Part shown: positions 58,536-64,000 of the stretch, in pieces
How positions within the stretch are numbered: position 1 is the first letter of the stretch
Layout: each line of letters opens with the position of its first letter
DNA from: Paenibacillus sp. cl123
GTDB lineage: Bacteria; Bacillota; Bacilli; Paenibacillales; NBRC-103111
Direction: 5' to 3'
Assembly: GCF_900101595.1 (NCBI RefSeq)
Contig: NZ_FMYY01000025.1
Location: 1-64,000, forward strand
Length of the DNA stretch: 64,000 nucleotides
Translations under genes and position numbers: made by a program
Notes under the pieces: generated by a model
What the model saw: the letters and a program-made list of their open reading frames with translations, nothing else
Database searches by the model: none
Told to the model about the DNA's origin: nothing

Positions 58536-58574
58536 CCCGCTGCTCGGCCTCTGGAGGCTGGCAGCGGGTTTTTT
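58536..58574 (+). terminator. Intrinsic terminator of the nuo operon
   Basis: CCCGCTGC-GCC and GGC-GCAGCGGG arms followed by six T residues. Confidence 0.92.
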
Positions 58575-58585
58575 AGAATTTATCA

Positions 58586-59056
58586 TTATATTCCTCCATT
58601 TACATCGGCGGGACCGGGCTCATTTTCTCCGGTACAATGCTGGAGAGTAAAAAACGTTTTAACCAGGGGCCGGACGGACATGCGATGGGTGGTGTCCATC
58701 CGTTTGCATGTATATATAAACAACCGCTGATCTTCAATGGCGCCCAGCTTATCTACGCTTCGGTCAAGGATATATAGTATGTCCTGCGTACCGGTAGTTC
58801 GGAGCGTAACTGGCATCGGTTCTGTTTCAATGCCTTGTTTCAACGAAGTAAACTCGGCTTTCTCGTGATGTTTATAGGCGCGGAGCAGACATCTCCTCCC
58901 TGCCTCACTGTATTCATCCCAATTCTCCCGTCCACATTGTCGATACTCTCCCTCCATCTTTTCCGGTTGCTTATATGGAAACCCGGGAGCCGCCGCAACC
59001 CAAAAAAGCAATAAGGTGATTAAAATGAGAGATAAACGCTTAATCATCGCTCCCAA
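58586..59056 (-). CDS. Hypothetical secreted or membrane-anchored protein, 156 aa
   Basis: The family is not recognised. The N-terminus is a signal peptide or anchor (IKRLSLILITLLLFWVAAAPGF), and the mature part is hydrophilic with four cysteines (QCGREN, RRCLLRAY, YTCKRM, LQHCTGEN) that could form two disulfides. The C-terminal part has beta-type segments such as DILYILDRSVDKLG and RLFIYTCKR. The start is TTG at 59056, with AGAGGAGG 7 bases upstream. It is alone on its strand and converges on the nuo operon. Confidence 0.7.
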   Translation of the reverse strand: MGAMIKRLSLILITLLLFWVAAAPGFPYKQPEKMEGEYRQCGRENWDEYSEAGRRCLLRAYKHHEKAEFTSLKQGIETEPMPVTLRTTGTQDILYILDRSVDKLGAIEDQRLFIYTCKRMDTTHRMSVRPLVKTFFTLQHCTGENEPGPADVNGGI

Positions 59057-59419
59057 GCAGATTCCTCCTCTTTGATTTGACTATAGGTCAACTTTCTTCA
59101 AGAGTATGGGGGCGCTATATTCCGATATACGGAAGGCTGCTGCTTCAAGATCGACTCCTCTCTATAAAAAAAATGGGTCCGAATTCAGCGCTTCGTGAAG
59201 CCTTAAACGGAGAGCAGTTGGCTTTATTTCTAATCATAAACTAAACCTTATGTAGAAAAAAGAAATGACAAATTGCGTTTTTTCTCAATGACCTAACGCG
59301 TTAGAAATTTATTGAATTAGTAAGCGTTTTCGAGAAAAGATTCCAGTTGCAGCCACATGGTATAAAGCTTAGAATGGAGTAATGGAGTTAGGCAGGAGAA
59401 TTCAGGATAAAGGATTTTG
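59057..59419. other. Divergent intergenic region with palindromes and a protease promoter
   Basis: No gene is seen. Inverted repeats are TTGAC-TATAG-GTCAA (near 59074-59088), TTCCG-ATATA-CGGAA (near 59122-59136) and the perfect 12-base palindrome CTAACGCGTTAG (near 59293-59304). An extended -10, TGG-TATAAA, lies at 59358-59366 before the protease gene. The palindromes look like operators, but no regulator can be named. Confidence 0.5.
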
Positions 59420-61945
59420 ATGGCGATGCATACACGTACGCTCAAACAAAACATAATCACATCGTTCACAGGTCTGGCGCTTCTCCTGATAGGCTGCGGG
59501 ACGGTGTACGCCGCTGATGCGGATGATCCGTTCTACACTAAGCAAATAAACCTACAACATATTCATATGAGCGAGGCCTGGGATATTTCTCAAGGCAATA
59601 CCGGCATGATTATCGCAATCGTCGATACGGGCGTTCAGCTGTCTCATCCTGACCTGAAGCGGAATCTCGTAAACGGCGCGAATCTGCTGAATCCGTCGCT
59701 TCCCCCGGAAGATGACAATGGCCATGGCACGAATGTAGCGGGTATCATCGGGGCTGTAGGCAATAATGACCGAGGCGTCGCGGGCATGCTGTGGAATGCG
59801 AAAATGATGCCGATCAAAGCGCTGAAGGCGGACGGCTCCGGTGACGAACAGATGCTGGGCGAAGCGATTCGCTATGCGGTCGACCATGGGGCGCGTATTG
59901 TCGTGCTGTCGCTCGGGCTGAATAAATATTCCGCATACCTCAGCGACATCGTCAGGTATGCGGAGGAACGGGATGTTCTGCTCGTAGCGGCAACAGGCAA
60001 CGAAGGCAATCGGGTCAAGTATCCGGCTGCTTATCCGACCGTGCTTGCGGTCGGCGGGGCCGGAGAGAACGGCAAGGCGGATAGCAGATCCAACACGGGC
60101 CTGGAGATCGACGTGGTCGCTCCGTGGAACGTATTTACGACAGCGATGGGCGGCTCTTACGAGGGCAAGGACGGCACCTCCATGGCGGCTCCGCAGGTAG
60201 CGGCGGCGGCGGCGCTTGCCTGGGGGCAGCGTCCGGATCTGAAGGCTTATCAGATCCGTCAGTGGATTCGGCAGACGGCCGACGATCTGGGCCCGAAGGG
60301 CTGGGACCCGTCCACAGGATATGGCATGCTGCGCGTCGACAGATTGCTGAAGGAGCCGTATATAGAGGACGGGTATGAGCCGAATCAGCGGAAAGATCAG
60401 GCTAAGCTCATCTCTCCGAGCAAAAAAATAAGCGCCGCCTTTGAGGGCGGGACCGATGCGGATTGGTTTATGCTGGATGCGCCTTACGACGGAACGATCA
60501 ATCTATCGTTCGATATCGAAGCAGGGCAATCGGTGACCGTCCAGCATACGGATGCGTCAGGCGCGTTATCCAGCAAAACGGTGGAGAATGGCCAGACCGT
60601 TCCCTTTAAGGTCACGAAAGGCCGCAGCTATGTCCAGCTGCAGCTCAAAGACCGCAATCATACGGCAACCGTGCCTTACCAGCTCTCCGTGCTGTTCGAT
60701 ATATACCGCGATCCCTTCGAGGATAACGATAAGCAGTACAAAGCGTATGTGCTGCCGGGGCGGAGCCAGACGATCAAAGGCACCTTCCATCAGTATCATG
60801 ATGCCGATTGGTTTGAGTTCCCCGTGGAACAATCCGGCTCGCTCAAGCTCACTTTGACGGTCGACACGGCAAGGATGGACCCCGTGCTTCTGGTGCAGCG
60901 GCAAGGGGAGAAGTCGATTGTGATTGATAAAGGCGAAGACGGGGAAGCGGAAACCTATGAGCTGCCGGAAGTATTTCCGGGAAGCTACTATTTCCGGGTC
61001 GCCAATGTCAAGGAATATGAAAATCCGATAGTCGGGGAGTACACGCTTCGTATAGATTACGATGCGAAGCTGATCGACCCCAATGAACCGAATGACCGAT
61101 CGTATCAGGCGACCTTTATGTCGCTGAATACTCCCTACAACGGCTTGCTTGACCGAGTAGGAGATGTGGATTGGTTCCAATTCAAAACGGAAGAGGAAAG
61201 CTACGTACAGATCGGCGTATCGGATATTCCATCCCCGGTCCGTCTCTACATGTCGCTCTATGACGGCATGCTAAGGCCGATGGGGAGCTCTATGAACGAA
61301 GCTTCGGAGACCAGCCAGACGTTGTCCGGCAGGTTCGCCCCGGGCACCTATTACATGAAGCTGTCGGCCAACCGGACTTTCGACAATCGCATGTATCAGG
61401 TGTTTGTTGACGCAAAGCCTCTGACGGGAGGATACACGGATATCCGGCATCACTGGGCGGTACAGTCGATCCTGGCGTTAACGGGGAAAAAGATTATCGA
61501 GGGATACGACAACTATACGTTCCAGCCCGACCGTCCGATTACCCGGGCGGAGGCCGCGGCCGTTCTCTCCCGCGCCTTCGAGCTGGATAAGCAGCGCAGC
61601 TTGGCGTTCACCGATCTGCCTGCTTCGCACTGGGCCTATGCTTATATTGCCAAAGCGGCTCAAGCCGGTATTATCGATGGTTATCCTGACCGGAGCTTCG
61701 CTCCGGACCAGCCGGTTACCCGGATGGAGATGACGGCGATGTTGGCGAGAAGCATGAATAAGACCGGCAAGCTAAGGGGACAGCTTCCTTTTACCGATAT
61801 AGATGAAAGCTACTGGGGAGCCGGACTGCTCAAGCAGATGAAGGCGGAAGGCTTGATCGGCGGCTATGAAGACGGCTCATTTCGTCCGGATCAACAGGCT
61901 ACAAGAGCCGAGTTTGTCAGACTGCTGGCGGAGGCTCTTTCGTAA
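59420..61945 (+). CDS. Secreted subtilisin-like serine protease with S-layer homology domains
   Basis: About 841 residues. Signal peptide (about 1-33), then a peptidase S8 domain (about 45-315) with the full triad: Asp in AIVDTGVQLSHPD, His in NGHGTNVAGI and Ser in DGTSMAAPQVA. No separate propeptide is obvious. Then come three beta-sandwich PPC-like domains (about 325-665), each introduced by a PxExND-like strand (DGYEPNQRKDQ, RDPFEDNDK, IDPNEPNDRS) and a DADWF or DVDWF motif. The end carries three SLH domains (about 675-841: YTDIRHHWA, FTDLPASHWA, FTDIDESYWG) that anchor the enzyme to the wall. TTG at 59417 and ATG at 59426 are alternative starts. Confidence 0.93.
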   Translation: MAMHTRTLKQNIITSFTGLALLLIGCGTVYAADADDPFYTKQINLQHIHMSEAWDISQGNTGMIIAIVDTGVQLSHPDLKRNLVNGANLLNPSLPPEDDNGHGTNVAGIIGAVGNNDRGVAGMLWNAKMMPIKALKADGSGDEQMLGEAIRYAVDHGARIVVLSLGLNKYSAYLSDIVRYAEERDVLLVAATGNEGNRVKYPAAYPTVLAVGGAGENGKADSRSNTGLEIDVVAPWNVFTTAMGGSYEGKDGTSMAAPQVAAAAALAWGQRPDLKAYQIRQWIRQTADDLGPKGWDPSTGYGMLRVDRLLKEPYIEDGYEPNQRKDQAKLISPSKKISAAFEGGTDADWFMLDAPYDGTINLSFDIEAGQSVTVQHTDASGALSSKTVENGQTVPFKVTKGRSYVQLQLKDRNHTATVPYQLSVLFDIYRDPFEDNDKQYKAYVLPGRSQTIKGTFHQYHDADWFEFPVEQSGSLKLTLTVDTARMDPVLLVQRQGEKSIVIDKGEDGEAETYELPEVFPGSYYFRVANVKEYENPIVGEYTLRIDYDAKLIDPNEPNDRSYQATFMSLNTPYNGLLDRVGDVDWFQFKTEEESYVQIGVSDIPSPVRLYMSLYDGMLRPMGSSMNEASETSQTLSGRFAPGTYYMKLSANRTFDNRMYQVFVDAKPLTGGYTDIRHHWAVQSILALTGKKIIEGYDNYTFQPDRPITRAEAAAVLSRAFELDKQRSLAFTDLPASHWAYAYIAKAAQAGIIDGYPDRSFAPDQPVTRMEMTAMLARSMNKTGKLRGQLPFTDIDESYWGAGLLKQMKAEGLIGGYEDGSFRPDQQATRAEFVRLLAEALS

Positions 61946-62098
61946 ACAAAGGGCGGCTTGCGGAAATTTTAGTTCCTAAGACCGATTAACCGTAGGGACC
62001 GCAGGGTAAAGATGCATAACAAGACAGCGGTTCCCGGTTGGCTGCATACCCAGTCGGCGCGCACGATTGGAGTACAGAAGGGAAGCGGGTTTTCGTTT

Positions 62099-62350
62099 AT
62101 GGAGTATATGGATCAAGTGAATGCTTCGCTTGGCATGAAAGGCGTTCTGAACATTGTACTGGTCCTTGTGTTCATAGGATTCTCCTGGTGGGCGGTGCAG
62201 GAGCTGAAGTGGGAAAGCTTGTTCAAGCGCCCCAAGAGCCCGCAGGCTAAGCTGCTGCAAATCCTCATCTCGGTTGCGCTTGGTTACCAGATCGCCCGGT
62301 TTGTCATCGACTACCTAGCCTGGTCGACATGGTTCTCCGGAATCTTCTAA
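62099..62350 (+). CDS. ywzB: DUF1146 family membrane protein (YwzB)
   Basis: About 83 residues with two membrane helices (about 14-36 and 55-75) and the pattern LLQILISVALGYQIARFVIDYL, as in B. subtilis YwzB. In B. subtilis ywzB lies directly before murAA, as here. The start is the ATG at 62099, with AGAAGGGAAG somewhat distant; the frame is open back to 62012, and ATG at 62108 is also possible. Function unknown. Confidence 0.8.
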   Translation: MEYMDQVNASLGMKGVLNIVLVLVFIGFSWWAVQELKWESLFKRPKSPQAKLLQILISVALGYQIARFVIDYLAWSTWFSGIF

Positions 62351-62477
62351 AATGAGCGCTTGTCCGAATAACTGAGGGGGATCTTGTCAACAATGGATAG
62401 TACAACCGTATGAAAATAAGCGCGCTCCACGAATGCTATGTAAATACACGTATACTGATACGCGGAGGGGGATCCAG

Positions 62478-63800
62478 ATGAGCAAAATTATCGTCCGCGG
62501 CGGCAAAAAGTTATCCGGCAGGGTTCGTATTCACGGAGCGAAAAATGCCGTGCTGCCCATTATCGCAGCCTCTCTTCTAGGAATGGAGGGGGAGAGCGTC
62601 ATTCATGACGCGCCGCCTCTGGATGACGTCATGGTCATTAATAAGGTGCTTGAAAGCTTGGGCGTCGAAGTGGAATATAAGCATGAATCGATCCGGGTCA
62701 ATGCGACGCGTATCGCAACTTGCGAGGCTTCCTATGAGCTGGTCCGCAAGATGCGTGCTTCCTTCCTTGTGATGGGGCCGCTGCTTGCCCGAATGGGCCA
62801 GGCTCGCATATCGTTGCCGGGCGGCTGCGCCATCGGTACGAGACCGATCGACCAGCATCTGAAAGGCTTTGAGGCCATGGGGGCCGAAATCGAACTCGGA
62901 CAGGGCTATATCGAAGCTCGGGTTCAAGGGCGCTTGAAGGGCGCCAAGATTTATCTGGATGTGGCGAGTGTCGGAGCTACGGAAAATATTATGATGGCTG
63001 CGACACTGGCGGAAGGCACGACATTGATCGAGAATGCGGCCAAGGAGCCGGAGATCGTCGATCTGGCCAATTATTTGAATGCTATGGGCGCACGAATCCG
63101 CGGCGCCGGCACGGGGACGATCCGCATCGACGGAGTCGAACGGCTGGGCGGAGCGGTACATACGGTCATTCCAGACCGGATCGAAGCAGGTACATACATG
63201 ATGGCAGCGGCAATCACGAACAGCGACCTGTATATCGAAGGAGCCATCGGCGATCATCTGCGGCCTGTTATCTCCAAGATGCAGGAGATGGGCGTACAGA
63301 TCGACGAGGATGAAAACGGAATCCGCGTATTTGCGAGCCGTCCGCTGCGTTCGGTCGATGTGAAAACTTTGCCTTATCCCGGTTTTCCTACCGATATGCA
63401 ATCTCAGATGATGGCGCTTCTGCTCACGGCTGACGGCACCAGCATCATAACCGAGACGGTGTTCGAGAATCGGTTCATGCACGTGGAGCAGATGGTCAAT
63501 ATGAACGCCCAGATTAAAGTCGAGGGACGCACTGCCGTTATCAGCGGCGGCAGCAGGTTGCAGGGCGCCAAGGTATGTGCAACCGATCTGCGCGCCGGGG
63601 CGGCTTTGATACTGGCGGCGCTCGTGGCGGAAGGGGATACCGAGATTACGGGCATCCATCATATCGACCGCGGGTATGTCGAAATCACAGAAAAGCTGGC
63701 TCGGCTCGGAGCGGATATTCGCCGCTTGTCCGTAGAGCCGGAGGTAGAGCTGGAACCGGAAACTATGCCATTGTTCGCCGTACAGCCTACGCTGGCTTAA
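62478..63800 (+). CDS. murA: UDP-N-acetylglucosamine 1-carboxyvinyltransferase
   Basis: The first committed step of peptidoglycan synthesis: transfers enolpyruvate from PEP to UDP-GlcNAc. 440 residues; the Lys-Asn pair is in [10 protein letters not shown] and the fosfomycin-target Cys is in [32 protein letters not shown] is a further signature. GGAGGGGG lies 7 bases before the ATG at 62478; the frame is open back to 62433. The C-terminal tail (about 425-440, EVELEPE) is acidic. It is the murAA position of the Bacillus order. Confidence 0.97.
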   Translation: MSKIIVRGGKKLSGRVRIHGAKNAVLPIIAASLLGMEGESVIHDAPPLDDVMVINKVLESLGVEVEYKHESIRVNATRIATCEASYELVRKMRASFLVMGPLLARMGQARISLPGGCAIGTRPIDQHLKGFEAMGAEIELGQGYIEARVQGRLKGAKIYLDVASVGATENIMMAATLAEGTTLIENAAKEPEIVDLANYLNAMGARIRGAGTGTIRIDGVERLGGAVHTVIPDRIEAGTYMMAAAITNSDLYIEGAIGDHLRPVISKMQEMGVQIDEDENGIRVFASRPLRSVDVKTLPYPGFPTDMQSQMMALLLTADGTSIITETVFENRFMHVEQMVNMNAQIKVEGRTAVISGGSRLQGAKVCATDLRAGAALILAALVAEGDTEITGIHHIDRGYVEITEKLARLGADIRRLSVEPEVELEPETMPLFAVQPTLA

Positions 63801-63840
63801 TAACGAAATAAAGCAAGCTCATCTGGAAGCCTTCACGCTG

Positions 63841-63872
63841 GCAGCCGCTCCCTTCATTGGGGCGGCTGTTTA
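63841..63872 (+). terminator. Possible terminator after murA
   Basis: CAGCCGCTCC and GGGGCGGCTG arms make a strong stem, but only a TTTAA tail follows. Confidence 0.5.
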
Positions 63873-63904
63873 ACGTTGCGAGGGCGCTTCGGTCCGGTTG
63901 AAGA

Positions 63905-64000
63905 GCTGCATGGCTTCTCAGGCTCTGCAAGCTCCTACAGCTCTCCAAGCCTCCAAGCCCCCAAGCCCCATGCTCCCCATCTACGCTCCCCCAGCTCCAC
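63905..64000. repeat. Pyrimidine-rich low-complexity stretch at the window end
   Basis: The last 95 bases on the plus strand are mostly C and T, with irregular repeats of CTCCAAGC, CCCAAGC and GCTCC. No gene is seen. It runs out of the window, so its extent is not known. Confidence 0.5.

Overview
The window looks like the chromosome of a spore-forming, low- to moderate-GC Gram-positive bacterium close to Paenibacillus (Bacillales). The signs are strong AGGAGG ribosome binding sites, frequent TTG/GTG starts, sporulation and germination genes (spoIIR, a gerA-type operon, an sspP-like gene), and long blocks with Bacillus subtilis gene order. No phage, insertion sequence or CRISPR array is visible.

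Layout. 1-400: the 3' end of a 23S rRNA gene, a 5S rRNA gene and a terminator. 500-6980: guaB, dacA, pdxS, pdxT, serS and tRNA-Ser, the B. subtilis near-origin order, followed by a duplicated tRNA 3' end. 7000-9210: small genes including an sspP-like gene, an unlisted 59-codon minus-strand gene, map and tRNA-Arg. 9300-11620: an ECF sigma factor, its zinc-type anti-sigma factor and a membrane protein with three TM2-like repeats. 11640-15800 (minus): a four-gene germinant receptor operon in the order A-C-D-B. 15900-17770: tadA (minus), a cluster of DnaA boxes, then a consensus promoter and a c-di-GMP-I riboswitch in front of a PilZ gene.

17800-28520 is the potassium (Kdp) locus. A truncated histidine kinase and a response regulator lie on the minus strand. 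Divergent from them is a promoter, a c-di-AMP (ydaO) riboswitch with terminator, a 36-codon ORF, kdpF, kdpA, kdpB, kdpC, an alpha/beta-hydrolase-fold protein that has lost its catalytic histidine, and a 779-residue protein made of two tandem copies of the KdpD sensor plus Usp module without a kinase. This is the most unusual part of the window.

28540-40350: ychF, prfA, prmC, spoIIR (with a near-perfect sigma-F promoter), sua5, mntP, ywlE, then a ZTP riboswitch before rpiB-ywlG-glyA, then upp and mnaA. 40460-48020: the complete ATP synthase operon atpZ-I-B-E-F-H-A-G-D-C. 48130-58570: an eleven-gene complex I operon (nuoA,B,C,D,H,I,J,K,L,M,N) lacking the NADH-input genes nuoE, nuoF and nuoG. 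58580-64000: a secreted small protein (minus), a subtilisin-like protease with three SLH domains, a DUF1146 (YwzB) protein and murA.

Three second-messenger riboswitches (c-di-GMP, c-di-AMP, ZTP) sit in one 20-kb stretch, each followed by a plausible terminator and each in front of a gene that fits its ligand. All calls were made by reading motifs, gene order and sequence recall; no database search was run.
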